A stretch of DNA of 15,936 nt from Candidatus Cloacimonadota bacterium (GTDB taxonomy: Bacteria; Cloacimonadota; Cloacimonadia; JGIOTU-2). Shown here one piece after another: positions 1-6,902 of this stretch. The position numbers and the translations under genes are program-made. The notes under the pieces are model-generated. The model saw nothing but the letters and a program-made list of their open reading frames with translations, had not been told where the DNA came from and did not search any database. Numbering within the stretch: position 1 is the first letter of the stretch; every line of letters starts with the position of its first letter. The stretch covers positions 1-15,936 of the forward strand of contig JACNJG010000120.1 in the NCBI GenBank assembly GCA_014382685.1, given 5' to 3'.

Positions 1-2809
1 GTGATTCTTCTGCTGAAACAGGAATGGTTAATTGAGCAGACGGATAATAGATGTAAGATTCTCCTGCAAAATCTATACTCTCTAGCCAATAGTAGAGTAC
101 ATCTCCTGACGCCACTTCCACATTTATGTCTTCATAGATATAAGATTGAGGTTGGGTTGTTGTGCCAGAACCGGGAATTAGATCGGTATTTATCATTTCA
201 GCATTTGGCAAGTATTCATCGTTTATTGAACGGTATATGTTCCATCCAAGATTATCTGTTTCTGTTTGTGTAACCCAATATAATGTTGGTAATGAGTTTA
301 AAAATTGCACTGTAAAGGTAGAGATATTGCAATTTGGGATGAGTAAATTGGTAGGTCCGTACACACTTGTTGTGCCCCCAAAGTCAATGACCTCCAGCCA
401 GTAATAATATTGAAGAGCCGGGTTCAGGTCATAATCGAGAAACTGGTAATAATTGGGTTCTGATGTCGTTCCATGTCCTGGGATTAAACCAGAAATTAGC
501 TCTGCAGTGCTAAAATCAGGCTCATCATTACGATAAATATGAAAGCCAATGACATCAGTCTCAAACAGGGTAGTCCAACTAAGGAGCACAGAATCAGTTA
601 AGTCATCATAGGTAGCTTCGAAGGAGGAAAGCTCTATAGGTTCTGAAATTTCATCATACGCAAAGATCTCTATATCATCGATATTCCAGCCGCAGTATGT
701 CCATCCGCCATCAGTTTCACCCATAACCCATCGAAGATATACTTCAGATTGATCGTCAGCATATTCCGAAATATCAAGCTCCATTTGGGTCCAGGCGTAA
801 TCTGATATAGTTTCCGGATTTTCCCAGATAGTGTACCAATTACTGCCGTCAGTGCTTATCCGTACATAGGCATGATCATAGATGGGCTGTTCTACTCCGA
901 GCCAGCGCCAGAATTTAAGTGTAATTCCATACATATCTGAGCAGTCAATTGCAGTGGAGGTGAGATTTGTTTCAGAAAGATTATTCGGGTAATCTCCATA
1001 AAGGTTGTAGCCGAGTACATTATCTCCGGTGTATCCGCCTGTGGGATCGGGTCCGCCATATTGACCACCTCCTCCTGTGGGCTGTCCGTATGCCCATTGA
1101 TTCTCATTATCCCAGTTTGGATCTGTGTCCATATACCAGCTATAGCGCAGGATAGGTTCGCCAACTGCAAGGCGGACACCGAGAGTGGTATCGCCATAAT
1201 GATTTGTCAGATTAGTGAAGTAGAGTGATGAAGAATGAAGTCCTTCCGCGAGGAGGTTTGCATTGCTGTTTATCTGAACGATGACTTCAGCAGTATCTCC
1301 CGATGCAATCGAACCGAACACATCTCCGGAAAGATTGATCCAATCGCAGGTAAGATCATGAGATACTTCAAATGAAATGCTTGAAGCTTCATTATTTATA
1401 ATAGAATAAGTTATTTCCGATGGAGCAAAAGGTCCGCCTGCAGATCCGGAGGAGTTGAAGGATTCTTCGGGATCTATGCTGATCCCTCTTTCTTTTGTAA
1501 GCGCTTTTATGCAGAAATTTGCTGTCTCATCCCAGGTTGGATTTGAGAAATTGTAGTCATACAGATCATTCCATCCGAAGCCGTTATTGTAGTAACTTTC
1601 ATCGGGATTGGCTGAAGATTCGACAATCGTCCGATAATCTGCACCGAGGAGTACAGGTACATCAGAAGTTCTGTCAATCGCGAGACCTCCATCTGAAACA
1701 AGCACGTACACATAGAAATCATTTCCATTATTTAATGTAACTGGAGTATCCAATGTGATCGTATGGAATCCAGTGTATTCAATAAAACCGGTTTGTGAAC
1801 TTAGTTCATTCTGCAGAGAACCGCTCTGGAAATCATCGTAAATTTTGATGGTAAAATCGATATTATCAACAGCGCTGAAAAAGGACACTGCTTTGAGCAT
1901 CTCAACATCTTCTGCGATGAATTTATTGAATGCTTCATTATATTGAGTAAGCGTATCCCGCCAGCCGTGGTAATCATGATAATAGATTTTTCTGTATGGC
2001 TGACGCACTGCATTGTACAAAGAAACTGCACCCATTTCAGGATTCTGTCCGCAATGCTTATCATAGTAAGATATCCAAAAATAGCCGGCCAGTCCCCAGC
2101 CCGCACCCCAGCTATTCTTGCATAGCCATGCACCGGGCAAAGGAGCTTGCGTAATCTTGTTATCATCCCAGCCGATGATCGCAACGGCGTGATTCGGGTC
2201 GTCGGTCGTGGTCGGGGGTTGATAATGTATATAATTGCTGATATACTGTGAAGCATAACAAAGGCATGTACCCATGACACCGTTTTCCATAACTTTATTT
2301 TTGATCGTGTTTATATTGCTCAGATCGCTTCCGGCAACATACCACTCGATATCATTAACATAATAATAATGATAGCTTGGCTCATATCGTGCAGGTGGTG
2401 AGGAGTAAGATTGTCCGTCAATATCGCGTACTGCGCCTTCCCCGCGTGAAAGATATGCAGAAGTTACCCTGTAGTCGCCGCCTTGATGTACTTCCAGTCC
2501 GCTTCCGGATGGGGGAGTAATGTCATCATTATTATATTGGTTAAAACCATTCCACCAGTCGAGATGATATTCTGCAAGATTCGGCTCTCCTATCTCGCCG
2601 TTTGCCGTCCACACGCCTGTAATCATAAGGTTTCCCTCTATCGATGCCATAGCGCCGTGAGTCCAGCAAGTGCCACCCTGTTGGTTTTTTACAGTTGTAA
2701 CGTAGTTTTGTCCACCCACATCCCGCAGATCGAAAGTAGCTGGTGGATCTGCTTGCAAAAAAAGTGTTGCTGCTAATAGGATTATGGTGTAAAAGATGAT
2801 TTTTTTCAT
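1..2809 (-). CDS. Secreted multidomain C1A (papain-like) cysteine protease, C-terminus beyond window
   Basis: The minus-strand frame from ATG 2809 is open for 936 codons to the window edge, so the gene is 3'-truncated here. Residues 1-20 form a signal peptide (MKKIIFYTII..LQA). A papain-type domain follows almost at once. Its nucleophile is Cys48 in QQGGTCWTHGA, His207 lies in DPNHAVAIIGWDD, and Asn232 lies in CKNSWGAGWG, so the C-H-N triad is complete. Residues about 260-390 resemble the lectin-like domain that often follows bacterial C1 peptidases. Residues about 463-550 look like a BACON/Ig-type domain, and 553-718 like a MAM/jelly-roll module. Two related FN3-like repeats occupy about 725-825 and 828-930; each has a W-T-x-x-E-T-D core, an 'IYR' strand and a 'YYWLE.IDF' strand. 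No long inhibitory propeptide is visible. The start is supported by TAAGGAG, whose TAA is the stop of the upstream gene. I infer export and cell-surface display; the expected C-terminal sorting domain would lie outside the window. Confidence 0.9.
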   Translation of the reverse strand, partial: MKKIIFYTIILLAATLFLQADPPATFDLRDVGGQNYVTTVKNQQGGTCWTHGAMASIEGNLMITGVWTANGEIGEPNLAEYHLDWWNGFNQYNNDDITPPSGSGLEVHQGGDYRVTSAYLSRGEGAVRDIDGQSYSSPPARYEPSYHYYYVNDIEWYVAGSDLSNINTIKNKVMENGVMGTCLCYASQYISNYIHYQPPTTTDDPNHAVAIIGWDDNKITQAPLPGAWLCKNSWGAGWGLAGYFWISYYDKHCGQNPEMGAVSLYNAVRQPYRKIYYHDYHGWRDTLTQYNEAFNKFIAEDVEMLKAVSFFSAVDNIDFTIKIYDDFQSGSLQNELSSQTGFIEYTGFHTITLDTPVTLNNGNDFYVYVLVSDGGLAIDRTSDVPVLLGADYRTIVESSANPDESYYNNGFGWNDLYDYNFSNPTWDETANFCIKALTKERGISIDPEESFNSSGSAGGPFAPSEITYSIINNEASSISFEVSHDLTCDWINLSGDVFGSIASGDTAEVIVQINSNANLLAEGLHSSSLYFTNLTNHYGDTTLGVRLAVGEPILRYSWYMDTDPNWDNENQWAYGQPTGGGGQYGGPDPTGGYTGDNVLGYNLYGDYPNNLSETNLTSTAIDCSDMYGITLKFWRWLGVEQPIYDHAYVRISTDGSNWYTIWENPETISDYAWTQMELDISEYADDQSEVYLRWVMGETDGGWTYCGWNIDDIEIFAYDEISEPIELSSFEATYDDLTDSVLLSWTTLFETDVIGFHIYRNDEPDFSTAELISGLIPGHGTTSEPNYYQFLDYDLNPALQYYYWLEVIDFGGTTSVYGPTNLLIPNCNISTFTVQFLNSLPTLYWVTQTETDNLGWNIYRSINDEYLPNAEMINTDLIPGSGTTTQPQSYIYEDINVEVASGDVLYYWLESIDFAGESYIYYPSAQLTIPVSAEES

Positions 2810-2817
2810 GATGCTCC

Positions 2818-3642
2818 TTACATATATTCCATTGTGCCTTTAACAAAATGTATATCTAATGAAATGATCGATGCGCCTCCGTGTTTGTCAAGGTCGCCAA
2901 GCAGGTTCTCTACTCCGCGAATGATTGTATGCAGTTCAGATTCGCTGATGATCGCAAAGATTGTTTTGCTATAGTTTTTATTTTCTCCAAGAAAGTTTAT
3001 AAAGTCTGCAAACAGAGGCACTTTTGTAAGAATTCCACCCATGCCTTGAGAGTCAATAACAGTCGAGCCCTTCACACCGAGTTCAAGAAAAAGCTCCATA
3101 AGGTCTTCCAAATATTTCTGTTCATACAAGACGATCATGAGGAGTTTTTTCTTCTCTTGAGGAAGCTCTTTTTTTGCCTGTTCATCACTACTCATTACGA
3201 TTGTTTCATAGATCGATTCACTCGATCTGGCTGCGAGAAGTTCATTTTTAATATCTTCATCACGAAGAGTTCTCGAAATCGCTGAAAGCATTTTCAAATG
3301 CTCGTTTGGTGAATTTGATGGTCCAAGAAGCACAAAAAAGATATGCACTTTTCTGTTATCGGCAGCTTCGAACTGCACTCCCTTTTTAGAGATAGCGAGA
3401 GCAAGAACGAAATCATCAAGTCCATCGATCTTCGCATGAGGAATAGCAATGCCGCCACCCAGACCGGTGCTGCCGAGTTTCTCGCGATCTTTCAGGGCAG
3501 AATATATTTTGGATGATCCGATATTTTCAACGCGAGGACATTTTTTGAGTAGAGCCACAAGTTCGTGAAGTGCTTCATCCTTCTTCTTCGCTTTAAAAGA
3601 AGCAGAGCAGCCCTCTTTGCATAATTTGTCATAAAGATTCAT
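2818..3642 (-). CDS. PTS EIIA type-2 domain fused to a PII-like domain (putative transporter regulator)
   Basis: The protein has 274 aa. Residues about 1-150 are a PTS EIIA type-2 (PtsN/fructose-type) domain. The phospho-acceptor His69 lies in GGGIAIPHAKIDG, and the second conserved His115 lies in PNEHLKMLSAIS. A charged linker (about 152-166, rich in Lys/Glu) leads to residues 167-274. These resemble the PII/CutA-like ferredoxin fold: a strand LLMIVLY, a helix over LEDLMELFLELGVKG, and a glycine-containing STVIDSQGMGGIL stretch where PII proteins place the T-loop. No EIIB, EIIC, HPr or EI gene is nearby, so a regulatory rather than sugar-transport role is likely. It starts 14 nt after the antiporter stop with a GAGGT ribosome site and ends 8 nt before the protease start. 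EIIA identity is firm. The PII-like call rests on pattern recognition. Control of the antiporter is inference. Confidence 0.88.
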   Translation of the reverse strand: MNLYDKLCKEGCSASFKAKKKDEALHELVALLKKCPRVENIGSSKIYSALKDREKLGSTGLGGGIAIPHAKIDGLDDFVLALAISKKGVQFEAADNRKVHIFFVLLGPSNSPNEHLKMLSAISRTLRDEDIKNELLAARSSESIYETIVMSSDEQAKKELPQEKKKLLMIVLYEQKYLEDLMELFLELGVKGSTVIDSQGMGGILTKVPLFADFINFLGENKNYSKTIFAIISESELHTIIRGVENLLGDLDKHGGASIISLDIHFVKGTMEYM

Positions 3643-3656
3643 TTTGTTACCTCAAA

Positions 3657-4937
3657 TTAAGGTTTGATTCCTGTGCCTTTTATTATCGCCCATTTGGAAA
3701 GCACAGGTCCGAAAAGTTCATTTATAAAGACTGAAAAGATTACAATATTAACCATATTGATCGCCAGGTGCTGCATCTCGGATGTAGCGTTTGCAATGAT
3801 CGGAGATGCCTGGACCATCAGCACAAGTCCGATTGCAACTCCTGCCTGCGGGAACATGCAGATACCAAGATATTTTTTTGTTGGTTTATCGGAATGCATA
3901 GTTAGCGCTCCAAGATATACCCCGAAATATTTTCCGATCATGCGCATAACAACGAAGATCACTCCGAGAATAAGGATGCCGGGTTGAGTAAAAATACCAA
4001 GTTGCAGCTCAGTTCCGGCAATCGCAAAAAACAATGCATAGATCGGAGGTGTCAATCCTTCAAGAATTCGTGAAATTCGTTGATTTTTATAGGATAGATT
4101 TACAAGTGTTGCTCCGATCACAATATTTGTGATAAGCGGTGAGATATGAAGCGGATGAGCGATACTGATCACAATAAAGATGATGCCAAGTGCGATGATC
4201 ATGATCTCGCTTTTATTTTGTTTCTTGTACGTTGCCTTGTGAAGAATGAATCCTGCCACAATACCGATTATTATCGAGAGAAGAATTTCGCCAAGCGCAG
4301 TTAAGATCATTATCATAGGATTGGATTTTATACCGCTAATATTCGGCAATGTGAGTCCTACAAAAGCAAAAACCAAGCCGAAAAGAACAACCGAGCCAGC
4401 ATCATCGAGGGCAACCAATCCGTAGAGATAGTCGATAAATTTTCCTCGAGCGCGAAGTGACTGCACGATAGCAACAGTGGCAGCAGGGGCAGTGGCAGTG
4501 GCTATGGCTCCCAAAAGTAGAGAGAATTCATGTTTAAAACCAATAAGCATCAATGATCCGGAAACAAGTACAAAGGTAAGCCCGATCTGGAACAAGGTAA
4601 GGATAAAAATTTCTTTGCCAATGGATTTTAATTTTGAACGAGAGAATTCACCGCCAATAGCAATGGCGATAAGTCCAAGTGCAATTTCTGTGATGGGACG
4701 AAGAGCATGAACCATCTTCAGTTCGATTACATTACCGATCGATTCACCAAGCAGAATACCAGCAATAATGTAACCTGTGACAACCGGAAGCTTGAGTTTG
4801 TCGGCAACTTTGCCCAAAAGGTAACCGACAATAAGCACAATACCAATTGCAAAGAGGATGTGGTGGCTTACGAGAGTACGTAATGTTGTCATACAAAATT
4901 CAGTTGCTGTGAATATCCAGTTAAAGGTAGATGACAT
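3657..4937 (-). CDS. Cation:proton antiporter, CPA2 family (KefB/NapA-like membrane domain)
   Basis: This 426-aa polytopic inner-membrane protein has about 12 hydrophobic segments. Landmarks of the Na+/H+ exchanger fold are present: the ADKLKLPVVTGYIIAGILLG entry (about 45-64), the unwound-helix stretch ATATAPAATVAIVQS (146-160), and the ion-binding ALDDAG with Asp178-Asp179. A double Asp at that site is typical of electrogenic exchangers, and proton-coupled export of Na+ or K+ is the family role. The protein ends soon after the last membrane segment and carries no TrkA-N/RCK cytosolic domain. The adjacent EIIA-PII protein may supply regulation in trans. AAGGAT lies 7 nt before the chosen ATG. 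A second in-frame Met at codon 16 is a possible alternative start. This is the first gene of a likely three-gene minus-strand transcript. Confidence 0.92.
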   Translation of the reverse strand: MSSTFNWIFTATEFCMTTLRTLVSHHILFAIGIVLIVGYLLGKVADKLKLPVVTGYIIAGILLGESIGNVIELKMVHALRPITEIALGLIAIAIGGEFSRSKLKSIGKEIFILTLFQIGLTFVLVSGSLMLIGFKHEFSLLLGAIATATAPAATVAIVQSLRARGKFIDYLYGLVALDDAGSVVLFGLVFAFVGLTLPNISGIKSNPMIMILTALGEILLSIIIGIVAGFILHKATYKKQNKSEIMIIALGIIFIVISIAHPLHISPLITNIVIGATLVNLSYKNQRISRILEGLTPPIYALFFAIAGTELQLGIFTQPGILILGVIFVVMRMIGKYFGVYLGALTMHSDKPTKKYLGICMFPQAGVAIGLVLMVQASPIIANATSEMQHLAINMVNIVIFSVFINELFGPVLSKWAIIKGTGIKP

Positions 4938-5012
4938 TGAATATCCTTATTAAAATTAATTTTTGTTAGTTTGTGGAGAAGGTTTGAAACTGGTCAATAT
5001 CTTTATTGATTT

Positions 5013-5022
5013 TGCAATTGCA
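5013..5022. promoter_or_regulatory. Perfect palindrome TGCAATTGCA in the divergent intergenic region
   Basis: This 10-base perfect palindrome sits in the 142-nt region between the divergently transcribed antiporter and tadA genes, 75 nt upstream of the antiporter start and 57 nt upstream of the tadA start. It could be an operator for a dimeric repressor. It could also be chance in AT-rich DNA, since only one copy was noticed. Confidence 0.2.
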
Positions 5023-5039
5023 TACATTTTGTGGAAAAA

Positions 5040-5068
5040 TTGACAATGAATATCGGCTTCAAATAAAC
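5040..5068 (+). promoter_or_regulatory. Candidate sigma70-type promoter for tadA
   Basis: A perfect TTGACA (5040-5045) is followed after 16-17 nt by an AT-rich AATAAA/ATAAAC stretch (5062-5068). This is a weak match to the -10 box. The site lies just before the tadA start at 5080, so the transcript would be almost leaderless. No convincing Shine-Dalgarno precedes tadA, which fits. Confidence 0.35.
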
Positions 5069-5079
5069 AAACACATTCG

Positions 5080-5541
5080 ATGAAAGCACATAGTGATGAA
5101 TACTGGATGAAATTAGCACTTGAAGAAGCCAAAACGGCTTTTCGAGAGGATGAAGTTCCTGTTGGGGCAGTAATTATAAAGGATGAAAAAATCGTAGTGC
5201 GTGCTCATAATTCGACGGAATCCAGTAAGGACGTTCTTGCCCATGCAGAAATGCTTGTAATTGAACAAGCCCGAAAAAAATGTGGCAAGTGGCTTTATGA
5301 TTGTACCTTATATGTCACTTTAGAACCCTGTACAATGTGTGCTGGAGCAATAGTTCTTTCACGTATAAATAGAGTAGTTTTTGGTGCCTTTGATGAAAAG
5401 AATGGTGCATGCGGATCATTATATAATGTTCTTTATGACACTCGCCTGAATCATAATCCTGAATTAAAAAGCGGTGTCATGGCAAATGAATGTGGTACTA
5501 TTTTAAGAAAATTTTTTCAAGAGAAGCGGACTAATAGAAGT

Positions 5542-5565
<24 letters not shown>
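5080..5565 (+). CDS. tadA: tRNA-specific adenosine deaminase TadA
   Basis: This 161-aa protein is in the usual size range for TadA. It deaminates A34 to inosine in the wobble position of tRNA-Arg(ACG) in the cytoplasm. The zinc-deaminase signature is complete: His55-Ala-Glu57 (catalytic glutamate and first zinc ligand) and Pro83-Cys84-Thr-Met-Cys87 (two more ligands). The N-terminal DEYWMKLALEEAKTAF and VPVGAVI match the family. The last residues, about GEVSELA, are encoded by bases that also form the 5' end of the following tRNA-Ser gene, and the TAA stop lies in its D-arm. The family C-terminal helix (about RKFFQEKR) is already complete before the overlap, so the tail looks dispensable. Confidence 0.95.
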
Positions 5566-5633
<68 letters not shown>

Positions 5634-5642
5634 TTTTTTTTG

Positions 5643-5734
5643 GGAGAGATGCCGGAGCGGTCGATCGGGGCGGTCTCGAAAATCGTTGTCCGCTGTTTGG
5701 CGGACCGTGGGTTCGAATCCCACTCTCTCCGCCA
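5643..5734 (+). tRNA. tRNA-Ser (anticodon CGA)
   Basis: The acceptor GGAGAGA (5643-5649) pairs with TCTCTCC (5724-5730), followed by G and an encoded CCA (5732-5734). The anticodon stem GCGGT/ATCGT (5670-5674, 5682-5686) contains two G-U pairs and encloses the loop CTCGAAA, giving anticodon CGA at 5677-5679. A long variable arm and a T loop TTCGAAT are present. It reads UCG. It lies 9 nt after the first serine tRNA, so the two are probably one transcript. Confidence 0.96.
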
Positions 5735-5820
5735 TTTATCTATTTAAAATTAAAAAATTTTTTTTATTACAGTACTTGACGATTTTTATTTTAGATATTT
5801 TTTATGCGTCAATTAAAAAA

Positions 5821-5841
5821 ATAACTTACTTGTTAAGTTAT
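5821..5841 (-). terminator. Weak AT-rich hairpin, possible minus-strand terminator
   Basis: ATAACTTA (5821-5828) and TAAGTTAT (5834-5841) form a perfect 8-bp stem with a 5-nt loop. On the minus strand it is followed by a run of seven T (5814-5820 read in reverse), the layout of an intrinsic terminator, but the stem has only one G-C pair. It lies in the AT-rich leader of the RRM gene and may instead be a leader hairpin on the plus strand. Confidence 0.25.
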
Positions 5842-5935
5842 ATAAGTTCGAAATATTTAAGAATGAAATTAGATTTTTTATACGTCTATTCTTCATGATT
5901 AGTATGAGAACAAAAAAAATAGGAGACTAGAAAGA

Positions 5936-6196
5936 ATGCAAGGTAAAAAACTCTATGTGGGTAATCTTGATTATTCAGTCACAAAAGAAGAACTTTCAGA
6001 ATTATTTGCTGAGTTCGGCGAAGTGGTTGAGGTTACTATCATTGATGGAAAAGGTTTTGGATTCGTAGAAATGTCAGAATCATCTGAAGCTGAAAACGCA
6101 ATGGGTGACTTGAATGGAAAAGACCTTAAAGGTCGTACCATGAAGGTCGATGAAGCACGTCCGAAAAGAGATAATCAAAGAAACTTTAGAAGATAG
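5936..6196 (+). CDS. Small RRM-type RNA-binding protein
   Basis: This 86-aa protein is a single RNA recognition motif. RNP2 is KLYVGNL (5-11) and RNP1 is KGFGFVEM (39-46), with the aromatic RNA-stacking positions Tyr7, Phe41 and Phe43 all present. A short basic tail (RPKRDNQRNFRR) ends the protein. The loop between strands 2 and 3 is shorter than usual: TIIDGKGFGF runs straight into RNP1, whereas most bacterial RRM proteins have a longer D-R-E-T-G-x-S-R-type loop. Single-RRM proteins in bacteria are often cold-induced or bind mRNA. The long AT-rich leader would fit regulated expression, but that is inference. AGGAG (5921-5925) lies 10 nt before the ATG, and an intrinsic terminator follows, so the gene is probably monocistronic. 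Confidence 0.93.
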   Translation: MQGKKLYVGNLDYSVTKEELSELFAEFGEVVEVTIIDGKGFGFVEMSESSEAENAMGDLNGKDLKGRTMKVDEARPKRDNQRNFRR

Positions 6197-6219
6197 AGAA
6201 TCAAGTATTGTCACGTAAG

Positions 6220-6256
6220 AATGGCATGATCCGAGTTTGTGGTCATGCCATTTTTT
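6220..6256 (+). terminator. Intrinsic terminator after the RRM gene
   Basis: AATGGCATGA (6220-6229) and TCATGCCATT (6243-6252) form a perfect 10-bp stem, followed directly by a T tract to 6256. It lies 24 nt after the RRM stop codon and is the strongest terminator in the window. Confidence 0.9.
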
Positions 6257-6281
6257 AAATGAAAATTCTTTAAGGCAATAA

Positions 6282-6326
6282 TTGACAGGAATTTATGATT
6301 CGACACTTCTCATTCATAAATAATTT
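6282..6326 (+). promoter_or_regulatory. Leader of the NusG paralogue: TTGACA box plus inverted repeat
   Basis: A consensus TTGACA (6282-6287) is followed by an inverted repeat, ATTTATGA (6291-6298) and TCATAAAT (6314-6321), with a 15-nt loop, and then AAATAATTT (6318-6326). No good -10 box is seen at the normal distance. The order of elements resembles the leader at 8021-8064. It could be a promoter with an atypical -10, or an RNA element bound by the NusG-like protein. Confidence 0.35.
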
Positions 6327-6343
6327 GGATTTAGATAATAAAT

Positions 6344-6889
6344 ATGCCAAGCGATAAAAATGAAATTAGTGAGTTATTTGGTGAATTAAAACTAACAGAT
6401 GATGGTTGCTGGTATGCAGTATACACAAAACCTCGTCATGAAAAGAAAGTGGCAAAGAGTTGTATTGATTATAATATTTCATATTATCTGCCATTAATAG
6501 AGAGCGTGAGGTATTACCATAACAGAGCGATCACTTTTAGGAAGCCACTTTTTTCAAGCTATATATTTTGCAATTGCAATCATACTAAGAAAACACAATT
6601 ATATCGCACAGGACAGCTTTGTGCATTTATAGAAGCTCCTGATCAAGAGCAGCTTCTTGCGGAACTCAAGCAGATACATTATGCTCAAAATGAGGGTGCC
6701 AAATTGATCCCTCACAAATTTCTTACACGGGGAAGAAGAGTAAAGATCATCAGAGGACCTTTTAAAAACTATGAAGGAAAGATCTCTTATAGAAAAGGGG
6801 CATTTAAATTAGTATTAAACATTGACTTGATAAAACAAGCAGTAGCAATTGAGGTCAATGCAAAAAATATCGCTTTGCTCGATGAATAG
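6344..6889 (+). CDS. UpxY/RfaH-like specialised NusG transcription antiterminator
   Basis: This 181-aa protein has an N-terminal NGN domain recognisable from CWYAVYTKPRHEKKVAKS (about 21-38) and a strand FRKPLFSSYIFCN (about 65-77). The C-terminal KOW domain is seen in RGRRVKIIRGPFKNYEGKI (about 129-147). NusG paralogues of this type load onto RNA polymerase and let it read through long surface-polysaccharide operons, as UpxY does in Bacteroides and RfaH in enterobacteria. Housekeeping nusG normally sits with secE and rplK, and neither is here. The gene is instead 13 nt before a sugar aminotransferase, which supports a polysaccharide role. The Shine-Dalgarno is poor. Which operon it controls is inference; the downstream genes are the first candidates. 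Confidence 0.87.
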   Translation: MPSDKNEISELFGELKLTDDGCWYAVYTKPRHEKKVAKSCIDYNISYYLPLIESVRYYHNRAITFRKPLFSSYIFCNCNHTKKTQLYRTGQLCAFIEAPDQEQLLAELKQIHYAQNEGAKLIPHKFLTRGRRVKIIRGPFKNYEGKISYRKGAFKLVLNIDLIKQAVAIEVNAKNIALLDE

Positions 6890-6902
6890 AAAGGAAAAAA
6901 CC

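Noticed and set aside
1801..2280. A 159-codon minus-strand frame and other shorter frames in 1-2800
   Set aside because: They are out of frame with the 936-codon protease gene, which has a signal peptide, an intact catalytic triad and domain repeats. These frames have no recognisable motifs.
6849..6902. Upstream ATG for the aminotransferase
   Set aside because: It lies inside the NusG-like gene and adds 18 residues not seen in the family. ATG 6903 has a good ribosome site and a family-typical N-terminus.
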